NCBI GenBank assembly: GCA_017347465.1 | Contig: AP021858.1 | Location: forward strand, 2,745,317 to 2,809,316 | From: Candidatus Nitrosymbiomonas proteolyticus | GTDB lineage: Bacteria; Armatimonadota; Fimbriimonadia; Fimbriimonadales; Fimbriimonadaceae | DNA length: 64,000 nt | Direction: 5' to 3' | Part shown: positions 25,997 through 35,426 of the stretch, piece after piece | Layout: the number at the start of each line of letters is the position of its first letter | Position numbering within the stretch: the stretch's first letter is position 1 | The notes under the pieces: model-generated | Seen by the model: only the letters and a program-made list of their open reading frames with translations | The model's database searches: none | What the model was told of the DNA's origin: nothing | Position numbers and translations under genes: made by a program

Positions 25997-26854
25997 TTAC
26001 GAAGAGCAGAGCTTTTCAAACAGCGCGGCCGTCGTGAGGCCGCCTTTTCCCTCGGATTGCATGTCGGCCAGCAGCGAGCGAACAAGGTCCGTACAGGGAA
26101 TGTTGGCCCTGATGCTTTTCGCCGCCTCACTGCAATACACGAAGTCCTTGACTTGGTTGTCGATCGTGAATCCCGGCGACCAGTCGCGGCGAAGCACTTT
26201 GGGTCCGTAATTCTCGAACGCCCAACTTCCGGCCGCCCCGCCCCCAAGGAGTTCGTGCGTTTGGCTCAGGTCGAGCCCCGCCTTTTCGGCAAAGCACAGC
26301 GACTCGCAGAGGGCGATCAACGCTCCCCCAACGGCGATTTGGTTCGCCATCTTCATCCATTGGCCCGCCCCGGGGCCGCCCACGCGTTCGGCGCGCTTGG
26401 CGTAAGGCCGCACGAGTTCGATCGTCTCGGCCACATCCTGCGAGTCCCCGCCACAAAAAATCGTGAGTTGTCCGTTTTGCGCGCCCATGCTTCCCCCCGT
26501 GATCGGCGCGTCGACAAAGCGCATCCCAAGCCCTCGGAGCCATTCGTGAAACTCGAGGGCGCCCTGGGGAAGGATGGTCGAATGGTCGACGAACAGAGTT
26601 CCAGGCTGGGCAACGACGACGAGCTCCTCCAAGCACGCCCGCACGTCCTCGGTCGCCCTGACGCACAGAAACACCGCCTCGCAAGTCCTGCCCAACTCAC
26701 CTAGCGTTGCCGCCACTCGCGCGCCAGCGGCCCGCAGCCTCTCAGCCTTTTCTGGGGTGCGGTTCCATACCGTAAGCTCGGCGCCTGCTCGAAGCAAATG
26801 CCCGGCCATCGGCTCGCCCATTACCCCCAAACCAACGAAACCCAACCGTGCCAC
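25997..26854 (-). CDS. NAD(P)-dependent oxidoreductase, 3-hydroxyisobutyrate dehydrogenase family
   Basis: This encodes 285 residues from GTG. The N-terminal Rossmann fold begins GFVGLGVMG (5-13) with an NRTP segment that would contact NADP phosphate. The substrate motif (DAPITGGSMGAQNGQL) and the catalytic Lys region (GQWMKMANQ) are both present. Members oxidise beta-hydroxyacids such as 3-hydroxyisobutyrate, tartronate semialdehyde or succinic semialdehyde. The substrate is not determined by sequence. It leads the operon with the ABC importer, so it may act on something derived from the imported compound. A TAAACT box lies 8 bases before the GTG. Confidence 0.88.
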   Translation of the reverse strand: MARLGFVGLGVMGEPMAGHLLRAGAELTVWNRTPEKAERLRAAGARVAATLGELGRTCEAVFLCVRATEDVRACLEELVVVAQPGTLFVDHSTILPQGALEFHEWLRGLGMRFVDAPITGGSMGAQNGQLTIFCGGDSQDVAETIELVRPYAKRAERVGGPGAGQWMKMANQIAVGGALIALCESLCFAEKAGLDLSQTHELLGGGAAGSWAFENYGPKVLRRDWSPGFTIDNQVKDFVYCSEAAKSIRANIPCTDLVRSLLADMQSEGKGGLTTAALFEKLCSS

Positions 26855-26862
26855 GGAATCGC

Positions 26863-26868
26863 AGTTTA
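26863..26868 (-). promoter_or_regulatory. Candidate leaderless -10 box (TAAACT) of the dehydrogenase-ABC operon
   Basis: TAAACT on the minus strand is followed by 8 bases and the GTG at 26854, with no Shine-Dalgarno sequence. The upstream gene is divergent, so a promoter is required here. Confidence 0.4.
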
Positions 26869-26996
26869 GCGAACTCGGAACTTCGCTTGCACGTCGCCGC
26901 GCATCGCTCGTCCCCTATACGGCGTCTTCCCTAAGAGGCGAGGTAGTCTCAGCCGATGGAAGGGGGGTGCGCCGAGACGCTCTCGGCGGGGTTCTG

Positions 26997-27902
26997 ATGA
27001 AGCAATCGAAGGTCGGGAGGGTCGTGGGGGGTCTGGTGTGCGGCGTTATTTTCGCCTCCTCGATGGTTGGGGCGGTGGGCTGCGCGGGCACGGGAGCGGC
27101 GTTGTTCGTGTTCTCAGGAATCGCGTTCTCGTCGAACCGAGACGGCGATTTTGATATCTACCGAATGAACGTCGATGGTTCGCTGGTGTTTCAGGTCACC
27201 CAGAATATCGTCTTCGACGGCGAGCCTTCTTGGAGTCCCGCCAACGACAGGATCGCCTTTTCGAGCGACCGCGATGGCAACCGGGAAATCTACGCCGCTT
27301 TTGTGACGGGAGCGAGCCCCCAAAGGCTCACCAACCACACGAGCGAGGATTCTCAACCCTCGTGGTCGCCCGACGGCACCCAGATCGTGTTCGTCTCGAA
27401 CCGATCGGGAAACCGGGACATTTACGTCATGAACTCAAACGGGACTGGCGTCGTGCAACTGACCTCCGATCCCGGAGAGGACCTCCACCCTTGCTTTTCT
27501 CCCGACGGGACGAAGATCGCGTTCGCCACCAATCGCCACGGCAACTACGAGATTTACGTCATGAACTCGAACGGCACCGGGCAAGCCCGCATCACCACCA
27601 ACCCGGGCCGTGACTGGAAGCCCCGATGGTCGCCCGACGGTACGAAGCTCGTCTTCGTCAGCGACCGCACCGTCAACGATGAGATTTGGAGCATGTTAGC
27701 GTCGGGCGCCAATCAGGTGAACCTCTCCAACCACGCGGGGACCGACGACGACCCGGATTATTCGCCCGATGGCTCGATGATCGTCTTCACTTCCAACCGA
27801 TCCGGCGCGGTCGATGTGTTCTCGATGAACGCTTCCGGCGGCGCGCAAACCAACCTCACCCAAGGCGCGTTCACGGACACCCAACCCCGCTGGACGCACT
27901 GA
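26997..27902 (+). CDS. TolB-like six-bladed beta-propeller lipoprotein
   Basis: This encodes 301 residues. A signal peptide ending near AVGC suggests a lipoprotein. The rest consists of six repeats of the PD40/WD40-like type with the core pattern SSNRDGNxxIYxMNxxGT followed by SWSPDGTxIVF, which folds as a TolB-like propeller. TolB itself belongs to the Tol-Pal envelope system, but this protein lacks the N-terminal TolB domain, and no tolA/Q/R or pal is nearby, so it is better described as a propeller of unknown binding partner. The frame is open well upstream; the start was set by the signal peptide. Confidence 0.75.
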   Translation: MKQSKVGRVVGGLVCGVIFASSMVGAVGCAGTGAALFVFSGIAFSSNRDGDFDIYRMNVDGSLVFQVTQNIVFDGEPSWSPANDRIAFSSDRDGNREIYAAFVTGASPQRLTNHTSEDSQPSWSPDGTQIVFVSNRSGNRDIYVMNSNGTGVVQLTSDPGEDLHPCFSPDGTKIAFATNRHGNYEIYVMNSNGTGQARITTNPGRDWKPRWSPDGTKLVFVSDRTVNDEIWSMLASGANQVNLSNHAGTDDDPDYSPDGSMIVFTSNRSGAVDVFSMNASGGAQTNLTQGAFTDTQPRWTH

Positions 27903-27937
27903 AGGACGGCCCCAAGAGATTCAGCCAAGGGCGTAGG

Positions 27938-27943
27938 TAGAAT
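27938..27943 (+). promoter_or_regulatory. Candidate -10 box (TAGAAT) for icd
   Basis: TAGAAT lies 38 bases before the icd ATG and would give a short leader that includes the GAGAGGA Shine-Dalgarno. No clear -35 was seen. Confidence 0.4.
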
Positions 27944-27981
27944 CTAACCGGCGTCAATCGAGGCCGAGAGGATTCCAAACC

Positions 27982-29301
<1,320 letters not shown>

Positions 29302-29470
29302 GCCCACCCCCGCAAGCCAGGTGCATTGTGTCGAAAGGGCCGAGCGCTGTCCGGCCATTGAAGACCTCGTACCCAGCGACGGGTTGACCCAGCAGTTTTC
29401 GCTCGTCGACGCGAAGGCGAGGCTGGAGTCCCGGACTTACGAGCGCTCCCCGATCGCGGCGTTCTAAGTG

Positions 29471-29476
29471 TAGAAT
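29471..29476 (+). promoter_or_regulatory. Candidate leaderless -10 box (TAGAAT) of the toxin-antitoxin pair
   Basis: TAGAAT is followed by 6 bases and the GTG start at 29483. There is no Shine-Dalgarno sequence. In the 180 bases upstream, a 48-codon open frame (29321-29467) could be a remnant but has nothing to support it. Confidence 0.45.
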
Positions 29477-29482
29477 GGTGCC

Positions 29483-29707
29483 GTGGACTACCATTCGTTG
29501 ATCTGGATTGACCCGGAACGCCGAAGTGGGCAGCCTTGCGTCGTAGGGACCAGGATTACGGTACAAGACGTCCTGGATTATCTTGCCGGAGGGATGACGG
29601 AGAAGGAGATACTGAGGGACTTTCCCGACCTCAGCCCAGCGAGCATCGCGGCCTGCCTTGCCTATGCGGCTGATCGCGAGCGAAAGCTCCGTTCGAGCTT
29701 CCTATGA
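29483..29707 (+). CDS. DUF433 antitoxin-like protein
   Basis: This encodes 74 residues and is a typical DUF433 protein: the opening (DPERRSGQPCVVGTRITVQDVL) and the helix region (GMTEKEILRDFPDLSPASI) follow the family pattern, including the conserved G-x-P--GTRI turn. DUF433 proteins have a winged-helix-like fold and are the usual antitoxin partners of DUF5615 PIN-like toxins; they are expected to bind DNA and repress the pair. Its stop overlaps the start of the toxin frame by four bases (ATGA). The gene looks intact, although its partner is interrupted. Confidence 0.85.
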   Translation: MDYHSLIWIDPERRSGQPCVVGTRITVQDVLDYLAGGMTEKEILRDFPDLSPASIAACLAYAADRERKLRSSFL

Positions 29708-30036
29708 GGCTCCTGATCGACGAGAACCTCTCCTTCCGCCTTGTTGGTTTGTTGGCAGACTGCTTCCCTCTCTCGCTCCATGTGCGTCAGCTAGAGTTGC
29801 ACGGAGCCAGCGACGAGCAGGTTTGGGATTAAGCGGGAAACGAGGGACTTGTTATCCTTACCAAAGACTGGGATTTTCAGGCAAGGAGTATCTTTCGGGG
29901 TGCTCCTCCCAAAGTGATTCTGTTAAGGCTCGGCAATTGCACAACATCCCTCGCCGAAGCCACCATACGGAATTCGCTTGAGGCAATAACGGCATTCGAA
30001 GCTAACGAAACGGCAGCAATGTTACTCGTACCTTGA
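29704..30036 (+). pseudogene. DUF5615 PIN-like toxin gene with an internal stop codon
   Basis: Reading from the ATG that overlaps the DUF433 stop gives 110 residues of good DUF5615 sequence: the PIN-like acidic start (LLIDENLS), the GASDEQVW segment, the strand LVILTKDWDF and the end of the domain (PPKVILLRLGNC). The only lesion is a TAA at codon 43 (29830-29832), where relatives usually have an aromatic residue, often Tyr. A single base change from a Tyr codon explains it. There is no frameshift. Unless the stop is read through or is a sequence error, the RNase-like toxin is not made in full. Confidence 0.75.
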
Positions 30037-30244
30037 GTCGGCATTCGAACAGAATGCTCGAGTTCTTGCGCCTCTCGTTCCGCCCTAGTCACAGGATTGA
30101 CGCATCCGGCGCGCGAACGACTTTCGGCGCTGTCGTTCTTATGAGTCCAGCTTATTAGGCAGATTCTTGCTGCTATTCAACGTGCGGGGCCGTCCCTCGA
30201 AGTAGAACGCGCGGCGCGATGCCGCCGGGGAGGTTGAGACGGCA

Positions 30245-30808
30245 ATGGAGTTCCTGACCGAGTTGTGGGTTCCGATCGTGGTATCGGCGCTCGTCGTCTG
30301 GTTCGCTTCGTTCGCGATGTGGATGCTGTTTCCGCATCATAAGTCGGAATGGAAGGGGATCAGCGACGAGAAGGGCTTCCGAGGAGCGCTGATCGAGTTG
30401 GGTTTGGGCTCGGGCCAATACGTCTTCCCCTACGCGCCCGACCCCGGCAAGCTCAAGGACCCGGAGTACAAAGAGTATTACGAGAAGGGCGGTCCGCACG
30501 GCCACCTGGTGATCTGGGGCGGCCTTCCCAACATGGGAGCGAACATGATCAAGACCTTACTCCTCTTGCTCCTGTTGGGCGCATTCTTGGCCTATATCGG
30601 ACATTACGCCCTGCCCAAAGGCGAACGGTATCTCAAGGTCTTCCAGGTCATTGGAACCGCAGCGATCCTTGCGCATACGTTCTCGAACCTATTTCACTCC
30701 ATCTGGTTCGCAAAGCCCGCGCGAGCGATGTTCACCGAGTTCTTCGATGGCGTCGTTTACGGATTGCTGACTGCGGGCGTTTTCGGTTGGCTCTGGCCGG
30801 AGGCATAG
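30245..30808 (+). CDS. Conserved membrane protein of unknown function
   Basis: This encodes 187 residues with four hydrophobic helices, at about 8-30, 103-123, 133-155 and 163-185. A polar segment lies between the first two helices. The first helix ends in MWMLFPHHKSEW, and HTFSNLFHSIWF lies in the third region; the His residues inside and next to helices could bind a metal or haem, which is speculation. I do not recognise the family. The 208 bases upstream (30037-30244) contain nothing I can identify, and no Shine-Dalgarno is clear. Confidence 0.6.
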   Translation: MEFLTELWVPIVVSALVVWFASFAMWMLFPHHKSEWKGISDEKGFRGALIELGLGSGQYVFPYAPDPGKLKDPEYKEYYEKGGPHGHLVIWGGLPNMGANMIKTLLLLLLLGAFLAYIGHYALPKGERYLKVFQVIGTAAILAHTFSNLFHSIWFAKPARAMFTEFFDGVVYGLLTAGVFGWLWPEA

Positions 30809-30835
30809 ACCTATCGCCAGGCCGACAGTTTCCAT

Positions 30836-30864
30836 TTGACGAAATCAGGCCTCGGACCTATACT
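30836..30864 (+). promoter_or_regulatory. Sigma70-type promoter of the small monooxygenase-like gene
   Basis: TTGACG (30836-30841) and TATACT (30859-30864) are separated by exactly 17 bases. The predicted start lies about 35 bases before the ATG, leaving room for the perfect AGGAGG at 30894-30899, which is 6 bases from the ATG at 30906. Confidence 0.7.
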
Positions 30865-30905
30865 GTACGCGAGCGTGATTGATGATCACGCCCAGGAGGT
30901 CGGTG

Positions 30906-31190
30906 ATGTATATGGTGGTCTCTACTTGGCGGATCGCTCCCGGAATGAAAGACGAAGCGCAGAGGAGGTCGTCTCCCGTGCGCGAGGTCCTTCGGAGCCA
31001 GCCCGGAGTGATGCTCGTCGAGGCGATCTACGAGGACGACGAAGCGGTGGCCGTTCATATCTACAAGACAGAACAGGACTACGACCGAATCGTCAACGAT
31101 CCGAACGGCCCCTTCGTACAGGCTCTGGAAAAGCACAGCCTCGAAGAGGTGATGACATGGGAGGGCTCCCGGCGCGGGCCCACCGTCTGA
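30906..31190 (+). CDS. Small dimeric alpha/beta-barrel protein, ABM (monooxygenase-like) fold
   Basis: This encodes 94 residues. The pattern of a first strand (MVVSTWRIAPGM), a helix, a strand with GVMLVEAIYED and a last strand (AVAVHIYKTEQDY) fits the ferredoxin-like fold of the antibiotic-biosynthesis monooxygenase and stress-responsive barrel group, which includes haem- and quinone-modifying enzymes. No catalytic residue can be named. Two upstream in-frame starts exist, but the AGGAGG at 30894-30899 identifies this ATG. The gene has its own strong promoter, so it is probably well expressed. Confidence 0.62.
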   Translation: MYMVVSTWRIAPGMKDEAQRRSSPVREVLRSQPGVMLVEAIYEDDEAVAVHIYKTEQDYDRIVNDPNGPFVQALEKHSLEEVMTWEGSRRGPTV

Positions 31191-31199
31191 TCGGCTGAA

Positions 31200-31985
31200 C
31201 TACTGCGCGAGGCGCTCTCGCGACTGCGATATCTCCCGAAAGAAGGCGGCCATTCGTTTGCCTCCCTCTGCGGGGAACTCGTGCCCGCCAGGGTGAACGT
31301 AGGTACCCAACCGCATTCCTTGCCTTCCGGTGAAGTACTGCGCGTATCCCTCGGTCTTCGGCTCGCCCAACACCCCGAGCAACCGCTTGAGAGCGTCGAT
31401 GCTCAACTTCTGACCGGCATACGGAACGATGGCGTCCTTTTCCCCTGCGATAACGAAAGCTGGCTTGGCGGGCCATTGACGCACCGAAAGCAGGGCCGGA
31501 CTCCCTGAGGGGCCCATCCCCGCGAACTTGTCGCCTCGCGACGCCCAAAGGACATACGTGAACCTTCCGCCGTTCGAGTGTCCCATCGCGAACACCTTCT
31601 TCGAATCGAATCCGATCTGATCCTTCAGGTGGGCGTACAGGGCGTCGAAGAACTTCAAGTCCCGCTCGCCGAGGTCGGAAGGCTGCTGTTGCCAGCCCGG
31701 CTTCTTTCCCTCAGGGTCGGTTTTGCCCTTCGAAGGCAGGCCCTGCGGGTACACCACATGAGCCTCCGGCCAGTTCTCGTGGATCGCAAAGCTCCGTGCG
31801 GCCTGTCTGGAGTTTCCGCCGTGGCCATGAAACGCAAACACGATCGGCTGGGGACCCTTCGCGCGGGACTCGAAAAGGAGCGCCGTTCGGGCTATCCCAT
31901 CCACGTTGAGCTCGATCGTGCGGGGCGATTGAAGAGGAGCGGTGACCCCGGGAAAAAGGGTCAAAAAGGCGATCAGCGCGTTCAT
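31200..31985 (-). CDS. Secreted esterase, PHB-depolymerase/LpqC-like
   Basis: This encodes 261 residues. After a signal peptide (about 1-16) it shows an alpha/beta-hydrolase fold: oxyanion strand VFAFHGHGGN, nucleophile elbow GHSNGG, the acid region around GEKDAIVPY, and the catalytic His in HPGGHEFP. The arrangement matches the polyhydroxybutyrate depolymerase/feruloyl-esterase group, which act outside the cytoplasm on ester bonds. The real substrate is unknown. It converges on the ABM-fold gene. No Shine-Dalgarno is obvious. Confidence 0.8.
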   Translation of the reverse strand: MNALIAFLTLFPGVTAPLQSPRTIELNVDGIARTALLFESRAKGPQPIVFAFHGHGGNSRQAARSFAIHENWPEAHVVYPQGLPSKGKTDPEGKKPGWQQQPSDLGERDLKFFDALYAHLKDQIGFDSKKVFAMGHSNGGRFTYVLWASRGDKFAGMGPSGSPALLSVRQWPAKPAFVIAGEKDAIVPYAGQKLSIDALKRLLGVLGEPKTEGYAQYFTGRQGMRLGTYVHPGGHEFPAEGGKRMAAFFREISQSRERLAQ

Positions 31986-32039
31986 GGTGGCTTCGACGGA
32001 ACTCCCCGCCGTCGGTTCACTACCGGCAGGACAAGGTAC

Positions 32040-33209
32040 CTAGTTACCGGCCAGGGGAAGCGCGGTGAACCTCCGCTCGGGCTCCGGCGAGGAGGGGGCG
32101 GGCCCGCGCACGATCTGCCTATAAAGCGAATCTCGCTCAATGGGCTCACGACCCACTTCGCGGATCATTCGCTCCATTGCGCTGACCGTCAGGACCTGCT
32201 TCTTGTTGCCGATGTCGTCGTCCCGGTAGGTGATCTCGTATTCGTGGACCGTTCCGTCGGCGTCGTCTGCGCCATACCAGAGAGCCAATTGAGTGACGGG
32301 AACCGTGTTCATGATCCAAAAGCTCTTGATGTGCTCAAAGTTATCGAGCATCAGCCTCGAAATCGCGATCCACCTCAGATCGAGGTCCGCCGTCGGATGC
32401 GGGATGTACTCCAATTCCGTGCCTTCCGGATGGAACGAAAGCGGCGTCATGGTCAAGAAGTTCTGAGTCTCGTCTTGAAGCTCGCGAAGTTGGACGAGGT
32501 GCCCGACCCGCTCCTCGACCGTTTCGATGTGGCCGTAAAGCATGGTCGCATACTGCTTGAGGCCCAGGTTCGCCGCAGCGCGGGCGACCTCCTTCCACTC
32601 TTCGCCGTTCAGCTTCCGACCGAATAGCTCCCTATGCACTCGGTCGCTGAGAATCTCGATGCCTCCGCCCGGCAGAGAGTCGAGCCCCGCTTCGATGAGG
32701 TCCCTCAGCGCTTGCTCAATCGAGCACTTGCCCACGCGAGCGATTTCGGCGATCTCGACGGCCGTAAACGCCTTGACGTGAACATTGGGAAGTACGCTCT
32801 TCACCGTTCGGACCAGGTCCATGTAGTAGGCATAGGGCAGCCGGGGGTTGACTCCGCCGACCATGTGAACCTCGGTTACATCAACTTCGCGGTGCCAATC
32901 GAGCCTCCGCCGAACCTCTTCGAGCGACATTTCGTAGGGCTCGGGGCCGCCCTTCTTCGCATAGAATGAGCAGAACTTGCAGAACTTGTTGCAGATGTTC
33001 GTGTAGTTGATGTGCTGGTTCCGCACCCAATACGTCTTCGCCCCGTGCCTCCGCTCGCGCACGAGGTTGGCGAGGAACCCGATGCCGGTCAAGTTGGGGG
33101 ATCTCGCCAGAAGCAGTCCATCCTCAAGCGAGAGGCGTTGCCCGCTCTCCACCTTGCGATAGAGGGGCATGAGTTCAGCGCCGACAACGGTTTCAGGTGC
33201 GATGGACAT
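32040..33209 (-). CDS. mqnE: Aminofutalosine synthase MqnE (radical SAM)
   Basis: This encodes 389 residues. The radical-SAM cluster motif CNKFCKFC follows HINYTNI, and the core has VKAFTAVEI and LDSLPGGGIEIL. The end segment WYGADDADGTV corresponds to the GADDxDGTV motif of MqnE rather than the GANDMGSVM of its paralogue MqnC. The enzyme joins SAM and 3-[(1-carboxyvinyl)oxy]benzoate to make aminofutalosine, an early step of the futalosine route to menaquinone. A TTG 33 bases upstream is possible, but the ATG is favoured. The cell therefore probably respires with menaquinone, in line with the cytochrome genes. Confidence 0.88.
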   Translation of the reverse strand: MSIAPETVVGAELMPLYRKVESGQRLSLEDGLLLARSPNLTGIGFLANLVRERRHGAKTYWVRNQHINYTNICNKFCKFCSFYAKKGGPEPYEMSLEEVRRRLDWHREVDVTEVHMVGGVNPRLPYAYYMDLVRTVKSVLPNVHVKAFTAVEIAEIARVGKCSIEQALRDLIEAGLDSLPGGGIEILSDRVHRELFGRKLNGEEWKEVARAAANLGLKQYATMLYGHIETVEERVGHLVQLRELQDETQNFLTMTPLSFHPEGTELEYIPHPTADLDLRWIAISRLMLDNFEHIKSFWIMNTVPVTQLALWYGADDADGTVHEYEITYRDDDIGNKKQVLTVSAMERMIREVGREPIERDSLYRQIVRGPAPSSPEPERRFTALPLAGN

Positions 33210-33253
33210 ACGCGGTGATTCCGGTATTCGAAGGGTACCCAAGATGCCCGGCG

Positions 33254-34555
33254 TCAGGTGGACGGGCCTAACTCAAAGGGCGGGGCTTTCGGGGGCGTGC
33301 TCAACGGGGGTCCCTCATGCTCCGAAACCGCTTCTGGGACGATCCTTCGCTGCTGCCAGACGTACATTCGGTAGCCCTCCGCCTCGACGACATGGTCCGA
33401 GACGGCGCGAGGCCCCCCAACCAACTGAGCAGCCGCGGCCTCCGAAACCGCGATTCCGCCCGGAGGGCTCAGCTTCTGCAAATGCGACGCTACGTCGATC
33501 ACGTGGGCGAAGTTGATCTTGGTCACGTCTTGCCCGTGCGGAGCGACGACTGCGCCGCTATGAATCCCCGCGCGAAGTTGAATCGGCACGCCGATCTTGT
33601 TGCGGAGGGTGTTGAGTTCAACGAGTCCGGCCTGAATGAACCGAGCGGATTGATAGGCGGCCTGTGGGTCGGAGAAAGCGCACGTAACCCCGTCGCCAGC
33701 CGTGGAGTGAACCCTGCCACCGAACTTGTGCGCCGCGTATTCGACGAACTTGTGATACTCGGTGAACGTAAACTCGACGCTCAGCGGGTCGGCGACCTCC
33801 TTCATCTTGGTCGAGCCGACGATGTCGAGGCTGAGGAACGTCAGGCTCTGCTCGCCTTCTCGCAGGCGCTCTTGCAAGTCGACGAGCTGCCTCAAAAGCT
33901 CCTGCCGTTCTTGAACCGGGTCCTTGAGTCCGAGCCGCTGCCGGTTGGCGGCGACCACGTTTTGTAGCACCAAGCCCCCTAGCGCCCCGCCTAAAACGAA
34001 CGGCACCAGCCATACGGACTCGAAGGCGAGGTCGGCGTGGAGCGCCATCGAAAAGACGCTGCGGGAGATGAAGAACAGCAACCCAAAGATCGCGCCTGAA
34101 AACGTAGCCACGCGTGCGGTCTGGCTGAGAGCGACGTTCCACAGGGCCGATCCCAACCCGATGAGCCCAAGGGTTCCGAAAACCGCGTATTGATCTCCGG
34201 TGACGGCCTGCAGAACGGTCATCAAAGCGCACGTCGAGCCCAAAAGACCGGACATTACGAACCTTCGGTCTTGCGGATCGAGCGCCAGCGAGATGCTCTT
34301 GAGCTTGTGCTTGAGGTCTTGCCTGCGGCCCTGCTGAACCCGGTTCGCGGTGACCCGTACGTATTCGGGCGACACGCAACACGCGTCAGAAATCGCCATG
34401 ATCGCCGCGTCGTCCAGTTCGCCCTGGTTGCGATCTTGGATTCGGTCGATCAGTTCGAGCATTTGACGAGTCGACTCGCCATCGATCGCGGAAACCGCTT
34501 CGCTGGGTTCCTGCCCCGTGCCTGGGCTCAATTGGAGACCGTCACCCTCGTTCAA
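33254..34555 (-). CDS. Membrane protein with adenylate/guanylate cyclase catalytic domain
   Basis: This encodes 433 residues from TTG. An N-terminal cytoplasmic helical part (about 1-95) is followed by four membrane helices (about 103-205), a short coiled segment and a class III cyclase homology domain (about 230-400). The domain has LSLDIVGSTKM, with the first metal Asp, and the hairpin STAGDGV with the second. It would make cAMP or a related signal from ATP. The base-specifying residues cannot be set without alignment. The C-terminal tail is Pro-rich and disordered. A TACAAT box lies 18 bases before the start, and the gene is divergent from the cytochrome b gene. Confidence 0.75.
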   Translation of the reverse strand: MNEGDGLQLSPGTGQEPSEAVSAIDGESTRQMLELIDRIQDRNQGELDDAAIMAISDACCVSPEYVRVTANRVQQGRRQDLKHKLKSISLALDPQDRRFVMSGLLGSTCALMTVLQAVTGDQYAVFGTLGLIGLGSALWNVALSQTARVATFSGAIFGLLFFISRSVFSMALHADLAFESVWLVPFVLGGALGGLVLQNVVAANRQRLGLKDPVQERQELLRQLVDLQERLREGEQSLTFLSLDIVGSTKMKEVADPLSVEFTFTEYHKFVEYAAHKFGGRVHSTAGDGVTCAFSDPQAAYQSARFIQAGLVELNTLRNKIGVPIQLRAGIHSGAVVAPHGQDVTKINFAHVIDVASHLQKLSPPGGIAVSEAAAAQLVGGPRAVSDHVVEAEGYRMYVWQQRRIVPEAVSEHEGPPLSTPPKAPPFELGPST

Positions 34556-34573
34556 TGTCTATGACCGCCCTAG

Positions 34574-34579
34574 ATTGTA
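34574..34579 (-). promoter_or_regulatory. Candidate -10 box (TACAAT) of the cyclase-domain gene
   Basis: TACAAT on the minus strand lies 18 bases before the TTG at 34555, giving a predicted leader of about 11 bases. Confidence 0.4.
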
Positions 34580-34709
34580 CTACCTCGCTTAGTCGAACGC
34601 GGTTGAGACATCGATATTCCTTATGGGCCGTTGGGTCCAAACAGGGCCGCGAGTCGCCCGCTTTCAGCTAACGTATGCAAACGACTCGGAACACCGTGAG
34701 GGGACGACC

Positions 34710-35426
34710 ATGAAGGCACGATCTCGATCCGGGAATGCAAGCGAAGGCGCAGAAGGCCCTCCGATCGGCGCGTTGGGGCACGGCCTCGAATCGCTTGCGC
34801 TGTTGCAGGTCGCGCTGGGCTTGTTCTTGGCGTTTCGCTACTCGCCGGCGCTCGACGGCGCAGCAAGGTCGGTCGCTGAACTGCGCTCTTCGGACTGGAG
34901 CCGGATTCTCCTAGGTTTCCACTATTGGGGCAGCGCCGTCCTCCTGGCAGGCAGCTTCTTCCTGCTCCTCGCCCTGGCCTTGGACGGGCACTTCGACGCC
35001 GTCCGGAAGCGCATTTGGTACGGCGCTGCGCTGGTGCTTCTCACAACGCTGGGCCTGCAAATCACCGGAAACTTGCTCCCGATGGACGCTCACGACGTGC
35101 AGACGGCCGGCATCGAGGCGGACATCGCGGCCCGGATTCCTGGAATCGGCCCAACCCTCTCAGAGGGGATTCTGCAGGGTCCTTCGTTTGGCCAAAGCGC
35201 CCTCGATGCTTGGTACTTTGCCCACAAGTGGGTCCTGACTCCCCTGCTCGTCCTCGGCGGGTTCCTTTTGGGAGGAAGTCTCGAAAAACGCAAATGGACG
35301 CCCTACGCGGCATGGCTGCCCCTCGGCGCGGCGGTCCTCCTCGCGCTGCTGCTGCCTTCCCCCACGGAGAAGCGGCGACTCCCCTCGATTACGGCCTTCG
35401 AACGGCGCAGCCCGCGTGGTACGTGA
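34710..35426 (+). CDS. Cytochrome b/b6 N-domain-like protein with one set of haem ligands
   Basis: This encodes 238 residues with about four helices. The helix HYWGSAVLLAG, the WYGAALVLLTTLGLQITGNLLPMD segment, the IPGIGPTLSEGIL loop and WYFAHKW align with cytochrome b6 from helix B to helix D. The first His of each helix (ligands of the haem on the positive side) is kept. The second His of each, 14 and 15 residues on, is Leu, so the haem on the negative side cannot be bound in the usual way. GAGGGG gives the start. The last 19 residues after LLPSP are not homologous, while the next frame continues the b6f pattern, so a frameshift is suspected at the C5 tract 35359-35363. Confidence 0.7.
   Translation: MKARSRSGNASEGAEGPPIGALGHGLESLALLQVALGLFLAFRYSPALDGAARSVAELRSSDWSRILLGFHYWGSAVLLAGSFFLLLALALDGHFDAVRKRIWYGAALVLLTTLGLQITGNLLPMDAHDVQTAGIEADIAARIPGIGPTLSEGILQGPSFGQSALDAWYFAHKWVLTPLLVLGGFLLGGSLEKRKWTPYAAWLPLGAAVLLALLLPSPTEKRRLPSITAFERRSPRGT

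Noticed and set aside
29321..29467. A 48-codon frame between icd and the DUF433 gene
   Set aside because: No Shine-Dalgarno, no promoter box and no recognised domain; it may be a remnant but cannot be supported.
31578..32627. A 349-codon + strand frame over the esterase and mqnE genes
   Set aside because: Crosses the gap between two well-defined minus-strand genes and shows no domain.
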